A stretch of DNA of 64,000 nucleotides from Cellulophaga fucicola (GTDB taxonomy: Bacteria > Bacteroidota > Bacteroidia > Flavobacteriales > Flavobacteriaceae), in NCBI RefSeq assembly GCF_900119145.1, contig NZ_FPIY01000002.1, positions 62,001 to 126,000 on the forward strand, read 5' to 3'. The position numbers and the translations under genes were made by a program. The notes under the pieces are model-generated. The model saw only the letters and a program-made list of their open reading frames with translations. It did not search any database and was not told the DNA's origin. Positions 35,017 to 44,006 of this stretch are shown here, piece by piece; position 1 is the first letter of the stretch, and the number at the start of each line of letters is the position of its first letter.

Positions 35017-37380
35017 ATGATAAAAAAGAACTGGTTTCTATTAGCTAAAAAATCTCTGCTAAAAATAGCATTCGCTATTTTATCTACCATTAGTATAATA
35101 AGCTGCAAAACAGATAACAAATATTCTGAAGTTGCAATTGCAGAAAATGGTGAAATTGCTGTTCCTGATAAAATTGATTTTACATTCCATGTAAAACCAA
35201 TAATATCAGACAGATGTTTTATATGTCACGGACCAGATAAAAATGCTGTAGAAGGTAACTTTTCTATGGTATCTCCAGAAGAAGCTTATAAAGCTTTAGG
35301 TGAAAAAATGGATCATTTTGCAATAGTTCCTGGAAATGTAGAAAAAAGCGGAATGATAAACCGTATTTATTCTGAAGATCCTAGTGCTATTATGCCACCA
35401 CCAGAATCTAACTTAATTCTTACAGATTATGAAAAAGCTATACTAAAAAAATGGGTAGAGCAAGGTGCAGAATATAAAGATCATTGGGCTTTTATACCAC
35501 CTGTAGAACAAACTGTTCCAGAGAAAAAAGAAGATTGGGGCAACAATGAAATAGATAATTTTATTTATCAAAAACTAGAAGAGAACAACTTAAAGCCTTC
35601 TGAAAAAGCATCTAAAGAAAAATTAATTAGAAGAGTCTATTTCGATTTAACTGGCTTACCACCATCGCCAAAAGCAATACATCAATTTTTAAAAGACTCA
35701 TCTTCTAATGCATATGAAAAAGTAATAGACAATTTACTTTCTTCTCAAGATTATGCAGAAAATATGGCAGCCGAATGGATGGATATTGCTCGCTATGCAG
35801 ATACTCACGGTTACCAAGACGATTTTGAACGTACAATGTGGCCTTGGAGAGACTGGGTTATTCACGCCTTTAAAAACAATATACCGTATAACGAGTTTGT
35901 AACAGACCAACTAGCCGGAGATTTAATACCAAATGCATCTTTAGAACAAATTTTAGCTACGGGTTTTAATCGCAACCATAAGATTACTTATGAAGGCGGT
36001 GTAATTCCTGAAGAATATAGAGTTGAGTATGTAGAAGATCGTATACAAACCTTTGGCACAGCCTTTTTAGGATTAACCTTAGAGTGTGCACGTTGTCACG
36101 ATCACAAGTACGATCCAATAAGTCAAAAAGCACACTTCTCTTTCTTTAGCTTTTTTAATAATATAGATGAAGACGGACTAGTTAATGGCGGTGCTGGTGT
36201 AATTCCTAAACCATACATAACTATTACAGAAAAAGAGAAAAGTGATGTTCTAAATTTTGTTCAATTAAACAAATCTGAAGCTAAAGAAATTCCTGTAATG
36301 GTAATGCAAGAAATGGATACTCCAAGACAAGCATATATACTTAATAGAGGAGCTTACGATCAGCACGGAGAAAAAGTATATCCAGATACACCTGCATCTA
36401 TATTAAGTTATCCTGAAGAATTTGAAAAAAACCGATTAGGACTTGCTAAATGGTTGTTTCATGAAGACAACCCATTAACAGCTAGAGTTGCTGTAAATCG
36501 TTTTTGGCAACGTATGTTTGGCACAGGTATAGTGGCCAGTTCTTATGATTTTGGTAATCAAGGGGCATTGCCTTCTCATCCTGAATTATTAGACTATTTA
36601 GCTATTAAATTTAGAAAAAGTGGCTGGGACACTAAAGATATTCTTAAATCTATAGCAATGTCGCAAACCTACCAACAGAGTACAGTTATATCAAAAGAAA
36701 ATTTAGAAAAAGACCCGCCTAACAAATGGCTTGCTCGTGCACCAAGGTTACGTTTATCTGCAGAAATGATAAGAGATCAAGCACTTTTTGTTAGTGGATT
36801 ATTAAATACAGAGGTTGGTGGCCCAAGTGTAAAACCTTACCAACCAGATGGTATTTGGGAAGAAACAACTGGCGGCGGTGGCGGTAGTACATCTTCTTAC
36901 ATTTTAAGTGAAGGCAAGGATTTGTACAGAAAAAGTTTATATACATTCTGGAAAAGAACCGTACCACCACCTAGTATGATAACTTTTGATGCTGCATCTA
37001 GAGATTTATGTTCTGTAAAAAGACAAGAAACAAATACTCCGCTACAGGCACTGGTGCTTTTAAACGATCCGCAACTTATAGAAGCAGCAAGAGTATTAGC
37101 AAGTAATGCAATTACAACTAACGAAGAGTTAGCAAAACAAATAATCTACATTTTTGAATCTGCAACTTCTAGGTTACCAGACGAAACCGAAATTACAGAG
37201 CTTAGCAACCATTACAACGATATGCTTAACAGAATAAGTAGTAATGAAATTAAGGCAGACGAATACTTATCTATTGGTTCGTACAAGGTAGATACTACAA
37301 TTTCATCAGATAAGCTAGCTGCATTGTCTTTAACAGCGCATACCATTTTAAATCTAGATGAAACTATAACAAAAGGATAG
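35017..37380 (+). CDS. PSCyt1-DUF1549-DUF1553 cytochrome-like lipoprotein
   Basis: A 787-residue lipoprotein (Cys30 in SIISCKTDN) with the domain set best known from planctomycetes. A PSCyt1 domain (about 50-150) carries a haem c motif, Cys67-x-x-Cys70-His71 (CFICHGPDKN). DUF1549 follows (about 175-380) with GLPPSPKAIHQFL, MDIARYADTHGYQDD and a second CXXCH, Cys357-Cys360-His361 (CARCHDHKYDP). DUF1553 covers about 465-725 (RVAVNRFWQRMFGTGIV, RLSAEMIRDQAL, RQETNTPLQALVLLNDP). The family's biochemical role is not established. It starts 154 bases after the LytTR gene and ends two bases before its usual partner, a DUF1501 gene. Confidence 0.92.
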   Translation: MIKKNWFLLAKKSLLKIAFAILSTISIISCKTDNKYSEVAIAENGEIAVPDKIDFTFHVKPIISDRCFICHGPDKNAVEGNFSMVSPEEAYKALGEKMDHFAIVPGNVEKSGMINRIYSEDPSAIMPPPESNLILTDYEKAILKKWVEQGAEYKDHWAFIPPVEQTVPEKKEDWGNNEIDNFIYQKLEENNLKPSEKASKEKLIRRVYFDLTGLPPSPKAIHQFLKDSSSNAYEKVIDNLLSSQDYAENMAAEWMDIARYADTHGYQDDFERTMWPWRDWVIHAFKNNIPYNEFVTDQLAGDLIPNASLEQILATGFNRNHKITYEGGVIPEEYRVEYVEDRIQTFGTAFLGLTLECARCHDHKYDPISQKAHFSFFSFFNNIDEDGLVNGGAGVIPKPYITITEKEKSDVLNFVQLNKSEAKEIPVMVMQEMDTPRQAYILNRGAYDQHGEKVYPDTPASILSYPEEFEKNRLGLAKWLFHEDNPLTARVAVNRFWQRMFGTGIVASSYDFGNQGALPSHPELLDYLAIKFRKSGWDTKDILKSIAMSQTYQQSTVISKENLEKDPPNKWLARAPRLRLSAEMIRDQALFVSGLLNTEVGGPSVKPYQPDGIWEETTGGGGGSTSSYILSEGKDLYRKSLYTFWKRTVPPPSMITFDAASRDLCSVKRQETNTPLQALVLLNDPQLIEAARVLASNAITTNEELAKQIIYIFESATSRLPDETEITELSNHYNDMLNRISSNEIKADEYLSIGSYKVDTTISSDKLAALSLTAHTILNLDETITKG

Positions 37381-37382
37381 TT

Positions 37383-38876
37383 ATGAGTGAGAAGAAAATT
37401 TTAGAAGAGCGGTCGTTAATTTTAAATCGTAGAGCTTTTTTAGGAAAAACGGCTTTAGGTCTTGGCGGTACTGCTCTAGCATCCTTAATGGGCTATAGCT
37501 ATTTTAATAAGAGTCCAAACGGAGTACTTTCTCCTTCTAACACAATAGCAGGCTCTAAAGGTGCATTAAACACATTGCATCATCCTGCAAAAGTTAAAAG
37601 AGTTATTTACTTGTTTCAGAGTGGTGGCCCTTCTCAGTTAGAATTGTTTGACTATAAACCTCTTTTAAATTTACGTAGAGGTGAAGATTTACCAGAATCT
37701 ATTAGAAACGGTCAACGCTTAACAGGAATGACCTCTGGTCAAGATAAATTTCCTTTGGTGGGTTCTCAGTTCGATTTTAAACAATACGGAAAAAATGGCA
37801 CTTGGATTAGCGATTTGTTACCCTATACCGCAAAAATGGTAGATGACTTATGTATTGTAAAATCGATGCATACTGAAGCTATAAACCACGATCCTGCAGT
37901 TACTTTTTTTCAAACAGGATCTCAACAACCAGGCAGACCTAGTATAGGTTCTTGGTTAAGTTATGGTATTGGTAGTGAAAACGATAATTTACCTGCTTTT
38001 ACTGTTCTATTATCAAGAGGAACAGGCAGACCACAAGGTCAGCCACTATATACAAGATTATGGGGTAACGGATTTTTAAATTCATTACACCAAGGTGTTC
38101 AATTTAGAGCAGCAAAAGACCCTGTTTTATATTTAAACGATCCTAAAGGAACTACAAAAGACACTAAACGTGCCGTTTTAGATAAATTAGCTTCTTTAAA
38201 TGATAAGCAATACACAGAATTTGGAGATCCAGAAATACAAAGTAGAATTGCACAATATGAGATGGCATACAGAATGCAAACTTCTGTTCCAGATGTTATG
38301 AATATAGATAACGAACCAGATTATATTTATAAAATGTATGGTTCAGATGCTAAAATACCGGGCACCTTTGCTGCAAACTGCCTACTAGCCAGAAAATTAG
38401 CAGAAAAAGATGTTCGTTTTATACAACTTTACCATATGGGTTGGGACCAGCATGATAATTTACCAGGTGCAATTAAAAAACAAGCCAAAGACGTAGACCA
38501 GGCATCTGCAGCTCTTGTCGCAGATTTAAAACAACGTGGTTTATTAGAAGATACACTTATTGTTTGGGGTGGCGAGTTTGGAAGAACCAACTACTCTCAA
38601 GGTATATTAACAGAAGATAACTACGGAAGAGATCACCATCCAAGAAGTTTTACAATGTGGATGGCCGGCGGCGGTATTAAACCAGGAATTAGCTACGGAG
38701 AAACAGATGACTTTGGATATAACATTGTAAAGAATCCTGTACATGTACACGATTTTCAGGCAACAATGATGCATCTCCTGGGCATAGACCATAAAAAACT
38801 AACCTACAAATACCAAGGACGTAGATTTAGATTAACAGATGTAGAAGGCCATGTTATAAAAGATATTTTATCTTAA
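37383..38876 (+). CDS. Tat-exported DUF1501 protein
   Basis: A 497-residue protein with a twin-arginine signal (Arg16-Arg17 in NRRAFLGKTALGLGGTALAS), so it is exported folded. The body belongs to DUF1501, a family in the alkaline phosphatase/sulfatase fold: YLFQSGGPSQLELFDYKP, MHTEAINHDPAVTFFQTG, RFIQLYHMGWDQHDNLP, VWGGEFGRTNYSQG, GRDHHPRSFTMWMAGGGIKPG and the C-terminal VHDFQATMMHLLGID. His and Asp residues in these motifs suggest a metal centre. No sulfatase C/S-x-P-x-R motif is visible. DUF1501 genes almost always accompany DUF1549/1553 genes, as here; the reaction is unknown. Confidence 0.93.
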   Translation: MSEKKILEERSLILNRRAFLGKTALGLGGTALASLMGYSYFNKSPNGVLSPSNTIAGSKGALNTLHHPAKVKRVIYLFQSGGPSQLELFDYKPLLNLRRGEDLPESIRNGQRLTGMTSGQDKFPLVGSQFDFKQYGKNGTWISDLLPYTAKMVDDLCIVKSMHTEAINHDPAVTFFQTGSQQPGRPSIGSWLSYGIGSENDNLPAFTVLLSRGTGRPQGQPLYTRLWGNGFLNSLHQGVQFRAAKDPVLYLNDPKGTTKDTKRAVLDKLASLNDKQYTEFGDPEIQSRIAQYEMAYRMQTSVPDVMNIDNEPDYIYKMYGSDAKIPGTFAANCLLARKLAEKDVRFIQLYHMGWDQHDNLPGAIKKQAKDVDQASAALVADLKQRGLLEDTLIVWGGEFGRTNYSQGILTEDNYGRDHHPRSFTMWMAGGGIKPGISYGETDDFGYNIVKNPVHVHDFQATMMHLLGIDHKKLTYKYQGRRFRLTDVEGHVIKDILS

Positions 38877-38906
38877 CAAAAATCAACCAGCCATTTTAAA
38901 CCATTT

Positions 38907-39941
38907 ATGAACAGAAGAAACTTTATACAAAGTACTAGTTTAGCCAGCGCTGGACTACTTTTTTGTACTCCAGCACTACACGCTATGCATCCTTATAAAG
39001 ATGCAATAATTGGTCACGGAAATTTTAAATACAAAATAGACCTAAATTGGGGAGCATTAAATGCTAATTTTTATCCCGTAGAAAATTGTCATGAAATGGT
39101 ACAAGATTCTAAAGGCAGAATTATTCTACTAACAGACCATATTAAAAACAATGTTATTGTTTACGATAAAAATGGGAACTTAATTGAGGTTTGGGGTACC
39201 GAATTTCCTGGTGCACACGGACTAACTTTAAACGTAGAAAACGGAGAAGACTTCTTATACATTGCAGATAACAATAGGCATGAGGTAATTAAAACAACTA
39301 TAGATGGTAAGGTTGTTCAAATTTTTAAGTTTCCTGAAACTGCTGGAAAGTATAAGAACAAAGAAGAATATATACCTACAGAAACCGCTGTTGCTGCTAA
39401 CGGAGATGTTTACATTACAGACGGCTATGGAGCACAATACATTCTACATTACAATGAAAAAGGACATTTACTAAACGTTTTTGGCGGTAAAGGTAAAGAA
39501 GATCATTTATTTGGTAATGCACATGGTATTACTATAGATACACGAGAAAATGAACCTACACTACTTATTACAGACCGTATGGAAAATAAGTTTAAACGTT
39601 TTAATATGGAGGGCAAATATATAAGCACCATACATTTACCGGGAGCTTTTGTATGCAGACCTGTAATACACAAAGAAAATATTTATACTGCTACTATTTG
39701 GTCTGGAGAAGGAGCTATGGATACAGGTTTTATATCAATCTTAAATAAAGAAAATAAATTGGTTTCTGCCCCAGGAGGTACAGAGCCAATTTATAGCAAA
39801 GACGGCATTTTGCAACCTATGCAACAGGCTTTAAAAGTTTTTAAGAATCCGCATGACGTTTGTATAGATACAGATGAAAATCTTTATGTAGCGCAATGGA
39901 GCTCTGGAAAAACATATCCTATTAAACTAACTAGAGTATAA
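38907..39941 (+). CDS. Tat-exported NHL-type beta-propeller protein
   Basis: A 344-residue protein with a twin-arginine-like signal (Arg3-Arg4 in NRRNFIQSTSLASAGLL), ending near ALHA. The rest is made of propeller-blade segments of the NHL/six-bladed type: GNLIEVWGTEFPGAHGLTLN, FLYIADNNRHEVIKTT, EKGHLLNVFGGKGKEDHLFGNAHG, LLITDRMENKFKRF and PHDVCIDTDENLYVAQW. It resembles peptidylglycine amidating lyase-like propellers, but an enzyme function cannot be claimed. It follows DUF1501 by 30 bases in the same operon and may be a scaffold or a lyase of the complex. Confidence 0.88.
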   Translation: MNRRNFIQSTSLASAGLLFCTPALHAMHPYKDAIIGHGNFKYKIDLNWGALNANFYPVENCHEMVQDSKGRIILLTDHIKNNVIVYDKNGNLIEVWGTEFPGAHGLTLNVENGEDFLYIADNNRHEVIKTTIDGKVVQIFKFPETAGKYKNKEEYIPTETAVAANGDVYITDGYGAQYILHYNEKGHLLNVFGGKGKEDHLFGNAHGITIDTRENEPTLLITDRMENKFKRFNMEGKYISTIHLPGAFVCRPVIHKENIYTATIWSGEGAMDTGFISILNKENKLVSAPGGTEPIYSKDGILQPMQQALKVFKNPHDVCIDTDENLYVAQWSSGKTYPIKLTRV

Positions 39942-39959
39942 TTTGCAACGAATTAATCT

Positions 39960-40766
39960 ATGAAAAACATAGTATACATAATGGTTATAGCATTGTTTTT
40001 TTCTTGTACAGAAAGTAAAGAAACAAGTTTTGCCCAAACCAAAGACATCAAGGTAGTTTCCCCAAATTTTACCGTAGATTCTATATTTTTTAAAAACAAT
40101 GCTACCATTAACTTTAGAACTGCAATAGGCAATACAGAGCTAAGGTATACTACAGATACAAGTAACATTACTAACAACTCTAAACTTATTACAACTCCTT
40201 TAAAGGTAAATAAGTCTTCATTTTTAAAAGTAAAGGCTTATCATCCAGATTTTAAAGAAAGTGAAACTATTAAACTTCAATTAAAAAAAGTAAAACATTC
40301 TATTTCTAATGCCACGGTAACAATTAATCCTATGCCTAGTGATAGCTACCCTGCCAATGGCCCTAGTAGTCTTACCGATTTAAAAAGTGGCACCATTCAA
40401 TTTAAAAAAAACAATACGTGGCTAGGTTTTAATACTAAAGAAGTAACTATTAAGGTAGATTTAGCAAAAGAACTTACACTTTCTACTATTACACTACATA
40501 CGCTTACAGCACAAGGAGATTGGATATTTGCTCCTGAAGAGATATCTATTTACAGCGACTCTAAGTTAATTGGTAATTACAATAGTAAAAATGCTAGTTC
40601 GCAAACAAAAGAAAGTACAATCATAGATTTTATAGAAGTTCCTGTTACAACTAACACTTATTCTTCTTTTGCTATTACAATTAAAAGTTTAGACAAAATT
40701 CCTGCTTGGCATCCAGGAGCCAACAGCATACCTTGGTTTTTTATTGACGAAATTATTGTAGAATAA
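39960..40766 (+). CDS. Lipoprotein with chitobiase-C-like and discoidin-like modules
   Basis: A 268-residue lipoprotein (Cys16 in ALFFSCTES). Residues about 38-115 resemble a chitobiase/hexosaminidase C-terminal domain (LRYTTDTSNITNNSK, PLKVNKSSFLKVKAYHPDFKES). Residues about 135-268 form a discoidin-like region (SSLTDLKSGTIQFKKNNTW, TITLHTLTAQGDWIFAPEEISIYS, IPWFFIDEIIVE). There is no catalytic domain: it is the C-terminal tail of the GH20 enzyme of the neighbouring locus reproduced as a stand-alone protein. It probably anchors or targets the cluster's proteins to a HexNAc-type glycan. Its stop overlaps the next start (TAATG). Confidence 0.8.
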   Translation: MKNIVYIMVIALFFSCTESKETSFAQTKDIKVVSPNFTVDSIFFKNNATINFRTAIGNTELRYTTDTSNITNNSKLITTPLKVNKSSFLKVKAYHPDFKESETIKLQLKKVKHSISNATVTINPMPSDSYPANGPSSLTDLKSGTIQFKKNNTWLGFNTKEVTIKVDLAKELTLSTITLHTLTAQGDWIFAPEEISIYSDSKLIGNYNSKNASSQTKESTIIDFIEVPVTTNTYSSFAITIKSLDKIPAWHPGANSIPWFFIDEIIVE

Positions 40767-42826
40767 TGCAGATACACCTTTTAACAATTCAGATAGGAAA
40801 TTTACACCCATTGTTTGTACACTTACCAATTGGGATACTAACCTTTGCTTTTATTTTAGAGATTTATTTAAAAATTAAAAAGTCCAAACAAACAGATATT
40901 GCTAAATTAGCTTTAGGTTTAACTGCAATTACAGCATTATTTTCTTTAGGTACAGGCTGGCTTTTAGGAGACAATGGTGGTTATGACGAGCTTGCTTTAT
41001 CTAGACATAAGTGGATGGCAGTTGGGCTAACCGTTTGTAGTATTTTACTTTTTGTTTTAAGAACACTACCTCATAATTGGTGTAAAAAAGTATATGTTCC
41101 TTTATTTTTAGTTACACTTGCTTTGTTAGGTATTACAGGCCACCTAGGAGGGAATATGACTCACGGAGATGATTTTCTTTTTAAGGAACATACCTTAAGT
41201 GAAGTTGCCATAGTAGACATAAATAAGGCTAATGCATATAGAGACATTATACAGCCTATTCTAGACTCTAAATGCGTTAGTTGTCACAATGCAAATAAAG
41301 CCAAAGGAGAGCTGTTACTTACCTCTAAGGCATCTATTATAGCTGGCGGAGAAAACGGTAGCATTTTAGACTCTATTAACGGAGAAGCTGCCTCTCTATT
41401 AACAAGATTACATTTGCCTTTAGATGATAAATTACATATGCCACCTAAAGGAAAAGTACAACTTACCGCAGAAGAAATAAGTTTATTAAAATGGTGGATA
41501 AAAAATAACAATTGTTTTGATTGTACTGTGGAAGAAACAGATGCTAGTCCGCAAACAAAATCTATTTTAAAAACACTAGAAAAAGACACCACAGCATTAG
41601 GAATATTAACTGCAACAGCAGAAATTGTACCCTTAGAATGGATTTCTAAAATGAATGCAAATGGTTATAGTGTTATACCTTTAGCTGAAAAGAGTCCGTT
41701 ACTAATTGTAACATTAGCCAGTAAAAAAAATATAACTTCTAAAGATTTTAAATACTTAAACGAATACGCAGAAAACATTGTTGAACTAAATTTAGCATAC
41801 ACCAATTTTAATGATGATTTAACTAGTGCTTTACCTAAATTCAAAAACCTTTTAAAATTACAATTACAAAAAACTAAAATTACTTCTGCTGCTTTAAAAG
41901 ATATTGAAAAGTTAAGCTTATTAGAATCTTTAAATTTATATGGCACTGCTGTTAAGAGTGATGCATTTGAACACATTAAAAAGTTAAAGAATCTAAAAAA
42001 ACTATACTTGTACCAAACAGCTATAACTAAAACAGAATTAGCTAGTTTAAAAAAGGAAAAACCAAACCTTATTACAAAGCATTTAGCAGATACACTTTTT
42101 AATAATGCTGTTCTAAACAACCCATACATAGTAGATGCATCAGACTTTTTTAATGATAAACTAGATTTACAATTAGAACACGTTTTTAAAAGTGCTACTA
42201 TATTTTATACAACAGATGGTACAGAACCAGATACTACTGCAACAAAATACACCTCACCTATTCGTATTAAAGAATCTAAAACAGTTAAGTTTTTTGCTTA
42301 CAAAAAAGATTGGGTCCAAAGTGATGTAGTAACTGCTAATATTAAAAAAAGTGGATTGCTTTTAGATTCTATTTGGTTACAAAAAAAACCTCATGAAAAT
42401 TATATAGGAGATGGTGCAAACACCTTAAAAGACTTAAAAAGGGGAACTATAAATTTTCAAGATGGATCTTGGCTTGCTTATCAAGGAGAAAACCTAAATA
42501 CAACTATTGTTTTTAATGAACCTAAAAAAATAAGCACTGTTTCTATTGGCTCATTAACAAAACCTACCAGCTGGATTTTTCATCCAATAGGCTATAAAGT
42601 TTGGGTCTCTAACAACAACAAAGACTTTAAGTTACTTAAATCTATAAAATTACCTATTCCAAAAAAGTATGTAGATGATGCAATTGCCTTCTACGATATT
42701 ACTTTTGAAGAAACCGAGGCTAAGTTTGTAAAAATTGAAGTTAAAAACATAACAAAAAACCCAGTTTGGCATCCAAATCCTGGAGGTCAAAGCTGGGTTT
42801 TTGTAGATGAAATTCTTATTAATTAA
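40766..42826 (+). CDS. Membrane protein with PSCyt1 haem motif, leucine-rich repeats and C-terminal binding modules
   Basis: A 686-residue multidomain protein. Residues about 1-130 hold four membrane spans (HPLFVHLPIGILTFAFILEIY, DUF2231-like). A PSCyt1-like domain (about 155-260) has Cys170-x-x-Cys173-His174 (CVSCHNANKAKGELLL) and HMPPKGKVQLTAEEI. Leucine-rich repeats lie at about 325-440 (NLLKLQLQKTKIT, LLESLNLYGTAVK, NLKKLYLYQTAIT). A chitobiase-C-like domain (about 460-530, YTTDGTEPDTTATKY) and a discoidin-like domain ending WVFVDEILIN close the protein. A haem domain fused to LRRs recalls planctomycete proteins. It probably spans the inner membrane and receives electrons; this is inference. 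Confidence 0.85.
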   Translation: MQIHLLTIQIGNLHPLFVHLPIGILTFAFILEIYLKIKKSKQTDIAKLALGLTAITALFSLGTGWLLGDNGGYDELALSRHKWMAVGLTVCSILLFVLRTLPHNWCKKVYVPLFLVTLALLGITGHLGGNMTHGDDFLFKEHTLSEVAIVDINKANAYRDIIQPILDSKCVSCHNANKAKGELLLTSKASIIAGGENGSILDSINGEAASLLTRLHLPLDDKLHMPPKGKVQLTAEEISLLKWWIKNNNCFDCTVEETDASPQTKSILKTLEKDTTALGILTATAEIVPLEWISKMNANGYSVIPLAEKSPLLIVTLASKKNITSKDFKYLNEYAENIVELNLAYTNFNDDLTSALPKFKNLLKLQLQKTKITSAALKDIEKLSLLESLNLYGTAVKSDAFEHIKKLKNLKKLYLYQTAITKTELASLKKEKPNLITKHLADTLFNNAVLNNPYIVDASDFFNDKLDLQLEHVFKSATIFYTTDGTEPDTTATKYTSPIRIKESKTVKFFAYKKDWVQSDVVTANIKKSGLLLDSIWLQKKPHENYIGDGANTLKDLKRGTINFQDGSWLAYQGENLNTTIVFNEPKKISTVSIGSLTKPTSWIFHPIGYKVWVSNNNKDFKLLKSIKLPIPKKYVDDAIAFYDITFEETEAKFVKIEVKNITKNPVWHPNPGGQSWVFVDEILIN

Positions 42827-43098
42827 ACTATTTCTGCACTTAAGCCTGCTTGTAATAGCTTACTACATCTTGGTTCTAAATCTTTATAATCACCTGTTTT
42901 TACAGTGCATTTACCTTTGTAATGTACTAAAAAAGCACATTGTTCTGCCTGTAAAGGTGTATGGTCGCAAGCATCTACTAAAGTATCTATAACATGATCA
43001 AATGTATTTACATCATCATTAAATAATACTATTTCATTGTTGTTTGCTACCTCTTCTTCTACTAATAGTTCTTCTAAATATTTTTCCTGATTACTCAT
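42823..43098 (-). CDS. clpS: ClpS, adaptor of the ClpAP/ClpCP protease
   Basis: A 91-residue cytoplasmic adaptor that delivers N-degron substrates to Clp. The binding motif is present: VLFNDDVNTFDHVIDTLVDAC, with the Asn-Asp pair that reads the N-terminus of the substrate, then HTPLQAEQCAFLVHYKGKCTV. The gene follows prmA by 22 bases. Its stop shares four bases (TTAA) with the convergent cytochrome/LRR gene, so no terminator separates them. Confidence 0.95.
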   Translation of the reverse strand: MSNQEKYLEELLVEEEVANNNEIVLFNDDVNTFDHVIDTLVDACDHTPLQAEQCAFLVHYKGKCTVKTGDYKDLEPRCSKLLQAGLSAEIV

Positions 43099-43120
43099 AA
43101 CCCTCTAACATTTATACTAT

Positions 43121-43957
43121 CTAAAATACATATTTTACTGCAACCCAATTATTTTTTTCTAGGTTTTTTTCAAACTTTAATCCTACTTCATTACATTTTT
43201 CAGTAATTACAGGAATGTCTTCTTTGTAAAATCCGCTTAAAAATAAAATACCATCTTTAGTTAAACATTTAGCATACGATGGTATATCTGCTAATAAAAT
43301 ATTACGATTTATATTCGCTATAATAATATTGTATTTCTGGTCTTTTAATAAGCTAACATCGCCCTCAAAAACATTTATTTGATTGCAATTGTTACGCTCC
43401 TTGTTTTCTACAGCATTTAAATAACACCAGTTATCTATATCTATTGCATCTACAGAACCTGCATTTTTCATTGCTGCTAAAATTGCCAAAACACCTGTTC
43501 CGCTACCCATATCTAAAACCGATTTTCCTTTAAAATCGTGCTCTAAAATATGTTGTAACATCATATGTGTAGTCTCATGATGCCCGGTACCAAAACTCAT
43601 TTTTGGTTCAATAACAATATCAAACTCGGTATTTGGTTTTTCGTGAAAAGGGGCACGTACAGTACAGATATCCTCTACTACAATTTTCTCAAAGTTTTTT
43701 TCCCACTCAGAGTTCCAGTTTTGTTGTTCAATTTCTTTAAAGTCGTAACTAATATTAAAGTTCTCATTCGTTAATATTTGCACATCTTTTACACTATCTT
43801 CTTTCCAAAGATCTTTTAAAATATACGCTTGTACTCCTTCTTCATTTTCTACAAAACTATCAAACCCAATTTCGCCTAATTGCGCAATTAAAATGTCTGA
43901 TGCTGGTTGCAATGGTGCAACTGTAAAATTGTATTCTATATAGATTAGATCTGCCAT
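43121..43957 (-). CDS. prmA: Ribosomal protein L11 methyltransferase
   Basis: A 278-residue SAM-dependent methyltransferase that methylates ribosomal protein L11. Motifs: IEPKMSFGTGHHETTHMML, the SAM loop VLDMGSGTGVLAILAA and DAIDIDNWCYLNAVEN, and NIIIANINRNILL, which fits the catalytic region. The order tpiA-prmA-clpS is common in Flavobacteriaceae. A promoter-like box lies at 43996-44003. Confidence 0.95.
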   Translation of the reverse strand: MADLIYIEYNFTVAPLQPASDILIAQLGEIGFDSFVENEEGVQAYILKDLWKEDSVKDVQILTNENFNISYDFKEIEQQNWNSEWEKNFEKIVVEDICTVRAPFHEKPNTEFDIVIEPKMSFGTGHHETTHMMLQHILEHDFKGKSVLDMGSGTGVLAILAAMKNAGSVDAIDIDNWCYLNAVENKERNNCNQINVFEGDVSLLKDQKYNIIIANINRNILLADIPSYAKCLTKDGILFLSGFYKEDIPVITEKCNEVGLKFEKNLEKNNWVAVKYVF

Positions 43958-43995
43958 TGTGTACTTGTATCTGTAAACTTGTTTTTTTAGAAATA

Positions 43996-44003
43996 CAAAG
44001 GTA
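43996..44003 (-). promoter_or_regulatory. Candidate -7 box upstream of prmA-clpS
   Basis: The minus strand reads TACCTTTG, an exact TAnnTTTG match, 38 bases before the prmA start. A TTG occurs 23 bases further upstream, longer than the usual spacer. Confidence 0.4.
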
Positions 44004-44006
44004 CTA

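Noticed and set aside
37383-38876. Reading the DUF1501 protein as a sulfatase
   Set aside because: It has the related fold motifs but no C/S-x-P-x-R formylglycine signature, and its partner genes are those of DUF1501, not sulfatases.
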